Assembly (NCBI RefSeq): GCF_000172635.2
Contig: NC_018632.1
Location: forward strand, 1,860,001 to 1,924,000
Direction: 5' to 3'
Length of the DNA: 64,000 nt
Source of the DNA: Alteromonas macleodii ATCC 27126
GTDB taxonomy: Bacteria; Pseudomonadota; Gammaproteobacteria; Enterobacterales; Alteromonadaceae
The position numbers were made by a program, and so were the translations under genes. The notes under the pieces are model-generated. The model was not told where the DNA came from and ran no database searches. It worked only from the letters and a program-made list of their open reading frames with translations. Shown one piece after another: positions 1-9,430 of this stretch; the first letter of the stretch is position 1, and every line of letters begins with the position of its first letter.

Positions 1-14
1 CAGGGGAAAGGTTA

Positions 15-902
15 ATGCAAGTAATGCCTTGGTTTGCTACAACGTTCTCGACGTTACTGTCGCGATATATGGCAAAGAAACTACACCATGGTTTATTGCT
101 GACAGGGCCAAAGGGAATTGGAAAATACCAACTCGCGTTAGGGTTAAGCAATGCGCTATTGTGTAAGCAGCCAAGCATAAATGGGCCATGTGAACAGTGT
201 CAAAGTTGCCATTTGAGGCAAGCTGGAAACCACCCAGACTTTCATGTTTTAGAAAGTGAAAAGCAGTTAGGTGTGGATAAAATTCGCGAGGGCATTGGTA
301 AGCTATCAGGTACTGCGCAAATGGGGGGCAATAAAGTGTTGTTGATTCCCCGTGCCGATACCATGACGGAAGCGGCAGCTAATGCACTGTTGAAAACCTT
401 GGAAGAGCCCACAAATAATACCTTCTTGCTGCTGATCACTGACAGTATCAATAAAATTATGCCGACCATATTAAGTCGATGTGAACGGCAGATACTTTCA
501 CTCCCGTCAGTGTCAGAGAGTTTGAACTACTTGAACGCCAAAGGCGTAGAAGACGCAAGCGAAGCGTTACTGGCAGCTTATGGCTATGCCCCTCTTCGCG
601 TAGAAGAGGCCCTCAGTGGTGAAGAAGACATTAGCTATCGCAATTTTAGCGATGGTATGCAAGCGCTCTTAGCAGGCGATGCAAATTTGCAAGTACAAAC
701 GCTTGCGAATAAGTGGCAGGACAATGCGCCTCAAATCGCATTGTGGTGTCAACAGATGGCCCATGACGAATACATAAAACGTCAACAGGCTGTTGATTTT
801 GAACGCTATGAAGCGTGTGTTGATGCGGTAAGAACGCTGCAGCACGCAGGTGTTAACAAATCAATGGTACTTTTTGGGTTACTAAAGCAATTTCAACGTT
901 AA
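15..902 (+). CDS. holB: DNA polymerase III subunit delta' (HolB)
   Basis: This is the delta' subunit of the DNA polymerase III clamp loader, which helps load the sliding clamp at primed sites. The protein has 295 residues. A P-loop-like GPKGIGK lies at residues 31-37, a zinc module has Cys at 50, 59, 62 and 65, and an SRC (arginine-finger) motif follows in ILSRCERQ, as expected for the DnaX/HolB AAA+ family. An AGGGGAAAGG ribosome site precedes ATG 15; ATG 24 is a possible alternative. It is somewhat shorter than the E. coli protein. The usual upstream neighbour, tmk, would lie outside the window. TatD follows, as in many gammaproteobacteria. Confidence 0.93.
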   Translation: MQVMPWFATTFSTLLSRYMAKKLHHGLLLTGPKGIGKYQLALGLSNALLCKQPSINGPCEQCQSCHLRQAGNHPDFHVLESEKQLGVDKIREGIGKLSGTAQMGGNKVLLIPRADTMTEAAANALLKTLEEPTNNTFLLLITDSINKIMPTILSRCERQILSLPSVSESLNYLNAKGVEDASEALLAAYGYAPLRVEEALSGEEDISYRNFSDGMQALLAGDANLQVQTLANKWQDNAPQIALWCQQMAHDEYIKRQQAVDFERYEACVDAVRTLQHAGVNKSMVLFGLLKQFQR

Positions 903-965
903 TAGGCAAACGCTGGCTTGTCGAAGCCCTTTTGTCTAACAGCAATTTTTTAAAACAGGTGTAGT

Positions 966-1748
966 TTGTTCGTAGATTCTCATTGTCACTTAGACCGACT
1001 TAAGCAAGGGCCAGAAGAGCTGGCTGAAACCTTAAATTTCGCAAGAACCCGAGGTGTTGAACACTTCCTTTGTGTGTGCGTATCTGTTGGTGATTACGAC
1101 AGCATGTTAGCTGCTGTAAGTCAGTTTGAAGATGTATCAGTATCTTGTGGTGTGCACCCACTACATCAAGATGAAGCGTGTAGCTATGAAGAACTGTTAG
1201 AGAAGGCGCAGCGTGAAGAAGTGGTAGCCATTGGCGAAACTGGGCTGGACTATTTTTATAGTCCGGAAAGTAAAGAAGTCCAGCTAACGTCTTTCGTCGA
1301 CCACATCAAAGTAGCTAACGAAACTAAAAAGCCGTTAATTATTCATACGCGGGATGCAAGGGAAGACACCATTAACTTACTCCGCCAACACAAAGCTGCG
1401 CACACCAAAGGTGTTTTGCATTGCTTTACTGAGTCATTAGACATGGCGCTGGCAGCAATAGAGATGGACTTCTATATCTCTATTTCAGGCATCGTAACCT
1501 TTAATTCAGCAGATGAATTGCGTGAAGTGGTAAAAGCGATCCCTTTAGAGCGACTACTTATTGAAACTGACTCACCATGGCTTGCGCCAGTTCCTCATCG
1601 AGGTAAACAAAACCAGCCAGGTTACGTGGTAGAAGTGGCAGAATTTATTGCTGAGCTTAAAGGCGTGACGGTAAAAGAACTAGCGGAAATTACCACGCAA
1701 AACTTCTACTCCCTGTTTTCTTTAGCTGCGAAGAAGAAAGCCGCGTAG
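966..1748 (+). CDS. TatD-family metal-dependent DNase (YcfH type)
   Basis: TatD-family hydrolases are TIM-barrel, two-metal nucleases. The N-terminal HCH metal motif is at residues 6-8. A Glu in GETGLDYF, His in the HTRDA and HCFT motifs and Asp in ETDSPWLAP complete the metal site. The length, 260 residues, is typical. The start is a TTG at 966: the family motif begins almost at once (FVDSHCH), no in-frame ATG lies close by, and AGGTG stands just upstream. The position directly after holB matches the ycfH place in other gammaproteobacteria. Confidence 0.9.
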   Translation: MFVDSHCHLDRLKQGPEELAETLNFARTRGVEHFLCVCVSVGDYDSMLAAVSQFEDVSVSCGVHPLHQDEACSYEELLEKAQREEVVAIGETGLDYFYSPESKEVQLTSFVDHIKVANETKKPLIIHTRDAREDTINLLRQHKAAHTKGVLHCFTESLDMALAAIEMDFYISISGIVTFNSADELREVVKAIPLERLLIETDSPWLAPVPHRGKQNQPGYVVEVAEFIAELKGVTVKELAEITTQNFYSLFSLAAKKKAA

Positions 1749-1784
1749 CGGTAAGTATAGGCGATTTTACTCTCGGAGGTGGTT

Positions 1785-2342
1785 ATGCCCCAGTGGCGAC
1801 AAGGGTTGACAAAGAGTCTTCACCAAACCCGCAGTATGCCAGAAAGTCGTTACTTTCAGTTAGCTACTGTGGACGGTAGTGGTGTACCGTACTGCCGTAC
1901 CGTGGTTTTTAGAGGGATCACCGACGACAACCAACTGGTGGTTATTTCTGACACCCGCTCAGATAAATATGACCAGCTTGGCCAGAATTCTCACTCGCAG
2001 GTTTGTTGGTATTTTTCTAAAACCAGGGAGCAATATCGCTTCTCTTGTACTGCAACAATAATAACGTTACATCAAGATGCTGACTTAGTTACTCAGCACT
2101 GGAATAAATTGTCAGATGCAGGCAAAAAGCAGTTTTTGTGGGGCGAGCCCGGCACGCCAAGAAACGATGGTTCGGCACTACAGGTTGAAGGGGATTTTGG
2201 TGTAGTTCCACCTCACTTTTGCGTGATCATGCTGGCTATTGATAGCGTAGATTACCTGAATTTGAGAGGTAACCCTCAAAGTCGAGAGTGGCATCAAAAA
2301 GACGGAAATGGCAACTGGGTTAGCCAGTCATTGATACCGTAG
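1785..2342 (+). CDS. Pyridoxamine 5'-phosphate oxidase-related FMN-binding protein
   Basis: This 185-residue protein resembles the PNPOx-like split-barrel flavoproteins (Npun_F5749/alr4036 type). The N-terminal half reads like the FMN-binding core: SRYFQLATVD, RTVVFRG and DTRSDKYDQL, which in the family contact FMN phosphate. The C-terminal half carries a family-like LWGEPGTPR stretch and ends in a beta-rich segment. The reading frame also offers GTG 1779, but the ribosome site CGGAGG at 1774-1779 is 5 bases from ATG 1785, so I use the ATG. It follows tatD by 36 bases and may be cotranscribed. The substrate is unknown and an oxidase role is only inferred from the fold. Confidence 0.8.
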   Translation: MPQWRQGLTKSLHQTRSMPESRYFQLATVDGSGVPYCRTVVFRGITDDNQLVVISDTRSDKYDQLGQNSHSQVCWYFSKTREQYRFSCTATIITLHQDADLVTQHWNKLSDAGKKQFLWGEPGTPRNDGSALQVEGDFGVVPPHFCVIMLAIDSVDYLNLRGNPQSREWHQKDGNGNWVSQSLIP

Positions 2343-2527
2343 GTAACCACCTCTAGTCTCTAAGTAGGCACATATTAAGTGCGTGATACTGCCTATTCTG
2401 GGCACCACCTAAGTCAGCGGCATACAAACCGGCGACCTAAGCAAAAAGTAAGCCCTCTCTAGCTTGAATAGACGCGATAACGCATTGGCAAATGAGAGGG
2501 CGCCGATCACCTAGAAAAGTCGCTCAC

Positions 2528-3160
2528 CTAGAAAATATGGGAAATTGGTGTATCACCTTTAAATAAATAGGTGATCAAGTCAGCATTACTTTCTCTTGCA
2601 ACGCTTTCGACAATAGCTGTCGCTACATCTTCTCTTGGTATTACAGCATCGTCCCTATTGCTTGGCATATCGGTTCGTACCAAATGCGTGCCCGGTTCAT
2701 TTAATAAAGTGCCAGGTCGAAGAATTACGTGATGTAAGCCGCTATTAATTAAATGCTCGTCGGCCATGTGTTTGGCAACCAAATATGGTTTTATTGCTGA
2801 CTCCACGGCGTCAGGATCGTCTGCACCAATAGAACTAACCATAACAAATTTGGGTGTCCCCGCCGCTTTTGCATAGTTAACCGCGTTGCGGGCCGCCCAA
2901 AGATCAATCATAAGTGTTTTATCTGCGCCGGTGCTACCGCCTGAACCCGCTGTGAATACCGCAACGTCCACACCTTCAAAATGTGCTGAAAAATCTTTTT
3001 CTAAATCCTGCTCAACCACTGTGAGGTTGGCATTTTGGATATCTGACAGTTTGTCTGGGCTTCTTACTGGCGCTACGACTTTGTGACCAGCATCCAACAA
3101 TTTCACTGTTGCTTGCTTACCAATTTGGCCTGATGCGCCGATTACTAATACATTTGCCAT
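2528..3160 (-). CDS. Atypical SDR / NAD(P)-binding Rossmann protein (YwnB/NmrA-like)
   Basis: This 210-residue protein is a Rossmann-fold NAD(P)-binding protein of the atypical SDR group. The dinucleotide motif GASGQIGK starts at about residue 8. Later segments VSSIGAD and YLVAKHMADEHL match the NAD(P)H-binding family often annotated as oxidoreductase or sugar epimerase. The frame is open 11 codons further upstream, but an AAGGAGG site lies 8 bases before ATG 3160, which fixes the start there. It stands alone on the minus strand. Its substrate cannot be told from sequence. Confidence 0.82.
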   Translation of the reverse strand: MANVLVIGASGQIGKQATVKLLDAGHKVVAPVRSPDKLSDIQNANLTVVEQDLEKDFSAHFEGVDVAVFTAGSGGSTGADKTLMIDLWAARNAVNYAKAAGTPKFVMVSSIGADDPDAVESAIKPYLVAKHMADEHLINSGLHHVILRPGTLLNEPGTHLVRTDMPSNRDDAVIPREDVATAIVESVARESNADLITYLFKGDTPISHIF

Positions 3161-3286
3161 GTTTTCATCCTCCTTGTGGGTGATTTCGCTCATCTTAAGC
3201 TACTTAAGAATTCACAATACATAGGCGGGTAAAAAGGAAAGCGATCAATTACTGCGATAAAATGCATGACAAAACGTTTGCCTGCA

Positions 3287-3312
3287 TGCATTGCCATTTA
3301 AACGGCAATGCA
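3287..3312. repeat. Inverted repeat between SDR and diguanylate cyclase genes
   Basis: TGCATTGCC (3287-3295) and GGCAATGCA (3304-3312) form a perfect 9-base stem around an 8-base loop. It lies 44 bases beyond the stop of the minus-strand cyclase gene. No T-run follows on either side, so it is a weak candidate terminator, an operator or a transcript-end structure. Confidence 0.5.
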
Positions 3313-3355
3313 ATGGGGGGAAGAGAAACTAATGGGTACGATGATCAGCCAGCGG

Positions 3356-6307
3356 CTATTTTATCACCGCATTTCGGCCTGATTCTTTGCCGACATATAG
3401 CTTTTTATCGATAGCGTGAATGCAAGCCTCGACGCTATCGTAATCTCGTATGTCCGCTACACCACAGGTTATGGTAGCCGATACCGAGTAGGGGGGAGCA
3501 TCAATTTCGTAATCCGCGACAGTTTTACGTAGCTTTTCTGCCACCCAAAATGCTTCTTGAACCTTTAATGAAGGCAGCAATATAAGAAACTCCTCACCGC
3601 CCCATCGCGCAATAACGTCACTTTCTCTTAAATTATCTTCCAGGATCCTAGCTATTTTGATCAGTACTGTGTCACCCACATGATGACCGTATTCATCGTT
3701 AATACGCTTAAAGAAGTCAATATCAACAATTAGCAAGGAGAAAGTATGATTATGGCGTTTATAATTTTGCCATGCTGCCTTGGCTCTTTGTGTAAAGTAG
3801 CGACGATTTTTGAGACCCGTCAATGCGTCCTGAGTTGAAAGCTGCGTTAACTTTTCTACGACCGCTTCTAAGTCTCGGGTTTTTTCCTCAACTTTTAGTG
3901 CAAGTTCAGCAGAGCGCTTTTTCAACGATGCTATCCTCAGCCACACCATCGATGAAATCAACAGCATGCCTAGCAGGGTAATCGCCACACGCCATATAGG
4001 CTTATCCCACCATGGTGGAACTACAACTATTTCAAGTTGCGCTGCATTGGTGCTCCATTCATTCTCTTGATTTATAGCTTTAACAGTGAAGCGGTAGCGT
4101 CCTGGGTCCAAGTTGGTGTAGGTGGCCGTTCTTGTCTTGTAGTCAGTAAAGCGCCAGCTGTTCTCAAAGTCTGCGAGTTTATAGGCATACCTAAGTTCAT
4201 TTGCATTCATATAATCAGTGGCGGCAAATTCAATCGTGAGCGCAATATCGTTATGTTTAAGTTCGATTACCTCGTCTAGGCGCTGTCTTTGCTGATAGGT
4301 TGTTCCGTTTTGCTCGTTCCTACTCACCGTTTCAACGTTTGTGAGGTGCACTCCAGGTGACCACTTTACATTTGCCACTTGTGAAGGAGTAAATTGTGTT
4401 AAGCCTTCCGCTCCACCAAACATTATTGTGTTATTTTCAGTTACGGTGACAGAGCCAATATAGTAACCCGTAGACAGTGCGCCGTTTTCTGCACCGAAAT
4501 AAGAAAGGGTAGACAAGTTAGGTGCTAAATACGCAATCCCTTCAATTGTAGAGATCCAAAGCCCATATTCATCATCTTCAACAATTGCCCCGATGGATAC
4601 ATTGCTCAATCGACTTTCAGGCTTAATTTGTGTCACTTTAATCGTTGACAAATCACTGCCTTCTTTAGACATAAAGAAGAGTCCAGCTGCTTGCGTTCCA
4701 ATCCAATAACCACCGCGTTTCGACTGAGAAATCCACGTCACTACAGTTTGATCTGAAATCTTGTCCGTTAACTCACTGATGCTGGTTAAGTCTCCAGTCA
4801 GTTTATTCGCAACAAATAAACCGGATACCGTACTTAACCATGCGTTCTCATTGTCGTCCAAAACAATTCTCGTTGTCAGCGACAATGGCCATTGCTTTAT
4901 TACCCTATCTTCTGACGGGCGATATACAAACAGCCCATCGCTGTAGCCGCCATACCAAATGTCTCCGTCATCATCGATATTAATGCTGTAACCCGACTTA
5001 CCATTCAGCGCAACAAATTCTAGGTTTCTGGTCTGAGGGTTCAGTTTGGCGAGGCCTGTGCGTGTGGTTACCCATAGTGCATCGCTCTTTGTATGATAAA
5101 ACACGCTCAACAGCTTATCGTTAGTGTCTTCGCTACTCGCAAATGCACCATTGGAAGTAAATGGGCCTTCTTGAGTTTTACTTATCGTGTCGTAAAGCCA
5201 AAGGCCCTTTTCGTTCGCTACCCATACTTGGTTATCTTTGTAATTTGATAAAGAGGAGATGATTCGTCCTTCGCCTATTTCCTGAGAATAGAAGTTGCTA
5301 AGCAGAGGATTACTGATCGCAAACCCATCGTCTCTGGTGCCAACGACAACCAGCCCAGCTTTCGTTTGATAAAGGCTTGAAACTCTCTCTTTGGCCGCAT
5401 CTTTCTCGTTAATCGGAGCACGCAGCACAGAGTTAGGGTTATGTGACGTTAAAATATTCAGCCCACGCTGAGTAGAAACCCATATATCACCGTTGTCCTT
5501 TAATAAGATGTCTGTAACGTAGTTATCAGATAATCCGTGAGTTTCAGAGGTACAGCTTTTGTCGATGGTAGTGCTTTGCTCGTCGGGATTGAACAAACAT
5601 GCGCCGTGGGTAGCGGTACCCAACCAGAATTGAGATTTCTCTGCTGCCACTAGTCGAGTAAAGTTCATGTTTTCAAAAGCCACTAGCTCAAGTGACTTTT
5701 TAAACGGATCAAGTTTATAAAGGCCTGAAGTGGAAGTGACATAAAGCGTGTTGCCGATAAGCTCTATGTCTGTCAGCGTACTCGTGGTACTGGGAAGGTA
5801 GCTGACCAGTTCTACACTGTCTGATTCTGGAGAGTATGTGTAAAGGTTTCGTTCAGAGACAATCCAAAGCTGGCCATTGTGGGTGGTCTTGATCCTATTA
5901 ATTACCTGTTTATTGAAAGGCTCTGACGCTGGTAACGTGTAGTGCTTGAACGACTCAGTATCAACATCTATACGGCTCAGCCCGCTATATGTCCCCACCC
6001 AAAGGTATTGACCGTCTAAGCTTGCCTCTATCTGGAGGGCGAACAGGGTCTGGAGGCCTGTTGACTTGTCTTCTCCCCACAAGCCGAAGTTTCGAAATGT
6101 ATAGCCGTCAAATTTATCGACACCAGACTGCGATGCCAACCACAGAAAACCATACTTATCTTCCGCAATATCTGAAATGGATACGTGGGCGATACCACTA
6201 TCCATATTGTAGGAGTGAAACGCTGGGGCAATAGGTTTCGCGCGTGCAGGTAGGCTGCAAGTTGCAGTAAAAACTATGATAAGCGAAAGTACCAACAGGG
6301 TGCGCAT
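3356..6307 (-). CDS. Two-component-regulator-propeller diguanylate cyclase
   Basis: This large membrane sensor, about 983 residues, probably makes cyclic di-GMP. From the N-terminus it shows a signal peptide, a long periplasmic region of repeated short beta-propeller blades (for example GLWLYD, WVTTRTGLAKLN, YWIGTQAAGLFF), a Y_Y_Y domain, a transmembrane helix near residue 770, a short coiled coil, and a C-terminal GGDEF domain. The active-site signature is GGEEF at residues 903-907, so catalysis looks intact. I start at ATG 6307, because the sequence from MRTLLVLSL onward makes a proper signal peptide; a start at 6340 would add 11 residues. No clear ribosome site precedes either. The ligand of the sensor is unknown. 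Confidence 0.9.
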   Translation of the reverse strand: MRTLLVLSLIIVFTATCSLPARAKPIAPAFHSYNMDSGIAHVSISDIAEDKYGFLWLASQSGVDKFDGYTFRNFGLWGEDKSTGLQTLFALQIEASLDGQYLWVGTYSGLSRIDVDTESFKHYTLPASEPFNKQVINRIKTTHNGQLWIVSERNLYTYSPESDSVELVSYLPSTTSTLTDIELIGNTLYVTSTSGLYKLDPFKKSLELVAFENMNFTRLVAAEKSQFWLGTATHGACLFNPDEQSTTIDKSCTSETHGLSDNYVTDILLKDNGDIWVSTQRGLNILTSHNPNSVLRAPINEKDAAKERVSSLYQTKAGLVVVGTRDDGFAISNPLLSNFYSQEIGEGRIISSLSNYKDNQVWVANEKGLWLYDTISKTQEGPFTSNGAFASSEDTNDKLLSVFYHTKSDALWVTTRTGLAKLNPQTRNLEFVALNGKSGYSINIDDDGDIWYGGYSDGLFVYRPSEDRVIKQWPLSLTTRIVLDDNENAWLSTVSGLFVANKLTGDLTSISELTDKISDQTVVTWISQSKRGGYWIGTQAAGLFFMSKEGSDLSTIKVTQIKPESRLSNVSIGAIVEDDEYGLWISTIEGIAYLAPNLSTLSYFGAENGALSTGYYIGSVTVTENNTIMFGGAEGLTQFTPSQVANVKWSPGVHLTNVETVSRNEQNGTTYQQRQRLDEVIELKHNDIALTIEFAATDYMNANELRYAYKLADFENSWRFTDYKTRTATYTNLDPGRYRFTVKAINQENEWSTNAAQLEIVVVPPWWDKPIWRVAITLLGMLLISSMVWLRIASLKKRSAELALKVEEKTRDLEAVVEKLTQLSTQDALTGLKNRRYFTQRAKAAWQNYKRHNHTFSLLIVDIDFFKRINDEYGHHVGDTVLIKIARILEDNLRESDVIARWGGEEFLILLPSLKVQEAFWVAEKLRKTVADYEIDAPPYSVSATITCGVADIRDYDSVEACIHAIDKKLYVGKESGRNAVIK

Positions 6308-6393
6308 AATATAATCAAAAATTACATAAAATTTATACACTAACGTTACGCTAATCTACCGCTCTTACAATGGTACAAAAGTTTAAATTCAAC

Positions 6394-6422
6394 AAAAAAA
6401 GCCTCGAAATTCGAGGCTTTTT
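6394..6422. terminator. Bidirectional intrinsic terminator
   Basis: The hairpin at 6401-6417, GCCTCG-N5-CGAGGC, is flanked by an A-run (6394-6400) and a T-run (6418-6422). It ends the minus-strand M2 peptidase transcript and sits between that gene and the diguanylate cyclase. Confidence 0.85.
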
Positions 6423-6469
6423 GGACTGCATGAATTATGTTAGCCAGTGGCTAATCATAACGGATATAG

Positions 6470-8290
6470 TTACCAGCCACACTGGCGTGTAGCATTTTGC
6501 TCATCTAACCACGTTTTTAGTGGCGCAAAGTAGTCAGCGATAGTACTGGCATCCATTTGCGGTGAGCCTGTCAGTGTTTCTAACGCATTTTGCCAAGGTT
6601 GGCTCATACCCATCTCTAGCATTTCGTTAAGTGCTTTACCGGCTTCTTCACTGCCGTAGATAGAACAGCGGTTAAGCGGGCCCTCATCACCTGCAATGTC
6701 ACACAGTGCTTTATGGAACTGGAATTGAAGGATATGCGCTAGAAAATAGCGTGTATAAGGTACGTTAGCAGGCACGTGATACTTTGCACCCGGATCAAAT
6801 GCGTCGGCGCTGCGCTCAACAGGAGCCATCACACCCTGATACTTTTCTCTCAATTCCCACCATAGTTGATTATATTGTTCAGGTGTTACTTCACCTGACA
6901 TCACTTTCCAGCGCCATTGGTCAACCATCAGACCAAAGGGAATGAAGGCAATCTTGTCTAACGCAACTTGCATTAACATACCGATATCGTTTGATGCGTC
7001 TGGGATCTCATCAATTAACTCGATTTGCTTAAGGTACTTAGGTGTTATTGATAAAGCGATGGTGTCGCCAATAGCCTCGTGGAAGCCGTCGTTTGCCGAA
7101 CCACGGTAAAGAAGTGGTTGGTCTTTATAAGCGCGTTGATAGTAGTTGTGACCTAATTCGTGGTGAATAACGTTAAATTCTTCGCCAGTCTTTTGAATAC
7201 ACATCTTTATACGAAGATCGTCTTTGTCATCTAAATCCCACGCAGAGGCATGACACTGAACGTCACGGCCTTCAGGCTTTTGAAACATAGAGCGTTCCCA
7301 AAAGGTATCTGGAAGTTCTTCAAAGCCAAGCGATGAGAAAAATGACTCTGCTTGTTTAACCATGGCGATTTCGTCATACCCCTGTTCAGCTAATGCGCCT
7401 GTAACATCAGGAACTTTCATTTCTTGCTGAGGTTTAACAATATCGTAAATATTCCCCCACGACTGTGCCCACATGTTACCTAATAAATGGGCTGGGATTG
7501 GTTTGTCTTGAGGTACTACGTCTTCGCCATAGTGTTCACCTAGCTTAGCGCGCACATGGCAATGTAGTGACTCGTAGAAAGGCTCTACTTGCGTCCATAA
7601 GCGATCCAATTCCTTGGGAAATTCATCTGCTGGCATATCGTACTTTCCACGCCACAAGGCGCTGACATTTTCAAAACCTAGCTCTGCAGCACCTTCGTTC
7701 GCTAGCGATACCTGTTCTGCGTATAGTCCAGCCATAGGTTTAGAAACTTCACGCCAACCTGTCCAATATTCTAGTAGCTTGTCAGCATCGCGTAGGGTGG
7801 CCATTTCAGAGCTCATTTCAACCAAGCTTTTGCACGTACCATCTTCGCTGCAATACTCACCAGAGCCGTACATGGCACTTAAGTCAGAACCAATTTTTGC
7901 AAGCCTCTCTGCTTTTTCGGCATCTGCCGGCGGCGGCATTGTTAAACTGTTTTTAAGTAGATCAAGCTGTCTGCGGGTGTCGGCATCTACGTCTACATCG
8001 TTAAATTTCGCCGCTTCTTTAGCTAACTTTGCAACCTTGGTAGAAAGCACTTCATTAAAGTAAGCACTGACTGCTGCTGTATCGAAATTGATATTCGTGG
8101 CGTAGCTCCACTCGGCGTGCGCGGCAGGAACTTGCATTTTTGCAATATCATTTTGCGCCTGTGTTAAAAACTGCTTGGCGTCTTGTGCAGTGAGTTGTGG
8201 TTTAGTTTCTGTCTGTGTTGTACTTTCGCCACACCCCATAAGCGAAACGCTTACCAATGCTGCTATCAGAGTACGTTTGTGATTGAGCAT
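6470..8290 (-). CDS. M2-family peptidyl-dipeptidase (ACE-like) lipoprotein
   Basis: This is a zinc metallopeptidase of the M2 family (angiotensin-converting-enzyme type), predicted to release C-terminal dipeptides from periplasmic or surface peptides. Its 606 residues start with a lipoprotein signal peptide ending in LMGC. The zinc motif HELGH is at residues 377-381, with the third-ligand region HEAIGDT about 24 residues later. The open frame runs further up, but ATTAAAGGA lies 6 bases before ATG 8290 and the signal peptide begins there. A strong terminator follows at 6401-6417. I see no operon partner. Confidence 0.92.
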   Translation of the reverse strand: MLNHKRTLIAALVSVSLMGCGESTTQTETKPQLTAQDAKQFLTQAQNDIAKMQVPAAHAEWSYATNINFDTAAVSAYFNEVLSTKVAKLAKEAAKFNDVDVDADTRRQLDLLKNSLTMPPPADAEKAERLAKIGSDLSAMYGSGEYCSEDGTCKSLVEMSSEMATLRDADKLLEYWTGWREVSKPMAGLYAEQVSLANEGAAELGFENVSALWRGKYDMPADEFPKELDRLWTQVEPFYESLHCHVRAKLGEHYGEDVVPQDKPIPAHLLGNMWAQSWGNIYDIVKPQQEMKVPDVTGALAEQGYDEIAMVKQAESFFSSLGFEELPDTFWERSMFQKPEGRDVQCHASAWDLDDKDDLRIKMCIQKTGEEFNVIHHELGHNYYQRAYKDQPLLYRGSANDGFHEAIGDTIALSITPKYLKQIELIDEIPDASNDIGMLMQVALDKIAFIPFGLMVDQWRWKVMSGEVTPEQYNQLWWELREKYQGVMAPVERSADAFDPGAKYHVPANVPYTRYFLAHILQFQFHKALCDIAGDEGPLNRCSIYGSEEAGKALNEMLEMGMSQPWQNALETLTGSPQMDASTIADYFAPLKTWLDEQNATRQCGW

Positions 8291-8514
8291 ACTTTGTCCT
8301 TTAATTATTGTGTTTTTACGTGAATCGACGTTCACATAGACATGCTCTAGCATTGTGTAACGCTGTGTTGCTTTTGTAAAACAAATTCGATATTACTCTC
8401 ACAAAAGCACTGGCTTTTTTAGGCAATTTATAACTAGCAATGCGAACGGTTGGGGCCTGTTTTTAAATTTGCCTCAACACCTGACGAAAAGTTTTTTAAT
8501 AATGGGTCAAAGTA

Positions 8515-8895
8515 ATGCAAAACAATGACAATGTAACGTCTGCTACACCTGATTTAGAAAGGTTGTTTATCTACGGAAGCCTTGCTCCTAATTGCCCAAA
8601 TCACCATATCGTCGCTCATATTGATGGCCAGTGGCAGTCTGGTACGGTAGAAGGGCACTTAGTTCAACAAGGGTGGGGAGCAGTTATGGGGTTTCCAGGA
8701 ATTGTTATTTCTGATCTAACTAAGGCAAAAGAAGAGGTGAAGGGCATGATGCTAACGTCTTCTCAACTTGCCGAAAACTGGGCCATGCTGGATGAGTTTG
8801 AAGGTGACCAATATGAGCGGGTCATTGTTTCTGTTAAGCTTGATGCCGGTCACACTGAAAACGCCTATATTTATCAAATCAAACCAACGCAATAA
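8515..8895 (+). CDS. Gamma-glutamylcyclotransferase-like (AIG2/GGCT) protein
   Basis: This 126-residue protein has the GGCT/AIG2 fold signature. LFIYGSL at about residues 17-23 is the family's substrate-binding loop, and LDEFEGDQYERV carries the acidic residues found in the family. Such enzymes cyclise gamma-glutamyl amines or peptides to 5-oxoproline, but bacterial members differ in substrate. The ribosome site is weak. The DUF4870 gene begins 11 bases after its stop, so the two probably form an operon. Confidence 0.83.
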   Translation: MQNNDNVTSATPDLERLFIYGSLAPNCPNHHIVAHIDGQWQSGTVEGHLVQQGWGAVMGFPGIVISDLTKAKEEVKGMMLTSSQLAENWAMLDEFEGDQYERVIVSVKLDAGHTENAYIYQIKPTQ

Positions 8896-8906
8896 AAAGG
8901 ACCATT

Positions 8907-9272
8907 ATGTCAACGGAAGAACCACTCTACTGGGGCTTGAACGCTCGAAGCTACTGTACACTCATTCATGTTTCTCAGTTATCCAGTTTCATTATACCTG
9001 GCTTAGGTATCATATTGCCTATCGTGCTATGGATTGCTCACAAAGATCAAAACGAAGACATCAATCAGCACGGCAGGGTGACAGCGAATTGGTTAATAAG
9101 CTTGCTCATTTACTCTGTTATTTGTTTTGTCTTGACGCTGATTATCATAGGAGCGCTAGGCTTCATCGCTCTTGGATTAATGAACATCGTCTTTGCTATC
9201 GTGGCAGCAGTCAAAGCGAACAAAGGGGAGTTGTGGGTGTACCCGCTAAGCTTTGAGTTTTTTAAACGTTAA
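8907..9272 (+). CDS. DUF4870 membrane protein
   Basis: This 121-residue protein has the DUF4870 pattern: an N-terminal HVSQLSSFIIPGLGIILP helix, the loop HKDQNEDINQHGR, then a long pair of hydrophobic helices (about residues 63-105), and a short C-terminal tail. It is an integral inner-membrane protein of unknown function. The start ATG 8907 has an AAAAAGGA site just upstream. It lies directly after the GGCT-like gene. Confidence 0.82.
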   Translation: MSTEEPLYWGLNARSYCTLIHVSQLSSFIIPGLGIILPIVLWIAHKDQNEDINQHGRVTANWLISLLIYSVICFVLTLIIIGALGFIALGLMNIVFAIVAAVKANKGELWVYPLSFEFFKR

Positions 9273-9327
9273 CCTAAAGAATCCTACGTCACGTCTAGCA
9301 AGAAACACTGCGACTTAAGATCGCTTT

Positions 9328-9358
9328 CGAAGGGCGTTTCCATGTTGAGACGCCTTCG
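9328..9358 (-). terminator. Hairpin displaying TCAACATGG in its loop
   Basis: The arms CGAAGGGCGT (9328-9337) and ACGCCTTCG (9350-9358) pair over nine base pairs with one bulged G and enclose a 12-base loop. On the minus strand the loop contains TCAACATGG, the same nine bases as the core of the anti-start sequence after the DUF3718 genes. It lies just after the stop of the 22-codon reading frame at 9362-9430. No clear T-run follows, so terminator function is uncertain. Confidence 0.4.
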
Positions 9359-9361
9359 TGC

Positions 9362-9430
9362 TTATCCCATTGCAGATACTGCAATTGCCAGCGTGAACAA
9401 TAACGCGATGTGTTTTGGTTTTAAAAGCAT
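9362..9430 (-). CDS. Candidate 22-residue hydrophobic peptide
   Basis: This short reading frame encodes MLLKPKHIALLFTLAIAVS followed by AMG: a charged start and one hydrophobic stretch, like a single-span membrane peptide or a bare signal sequence. The main support is a strong ribosome site, AGGAAAGAGGTG, four bases before ATG 9430. I do not recognise a family. The rest of the 455-base gap between 9273 and 9727 shows no other gene that I can support. Confidence 0.4.
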   Translation of the reverse strand: MLLKPKHIALLFTLAIAVSAMG

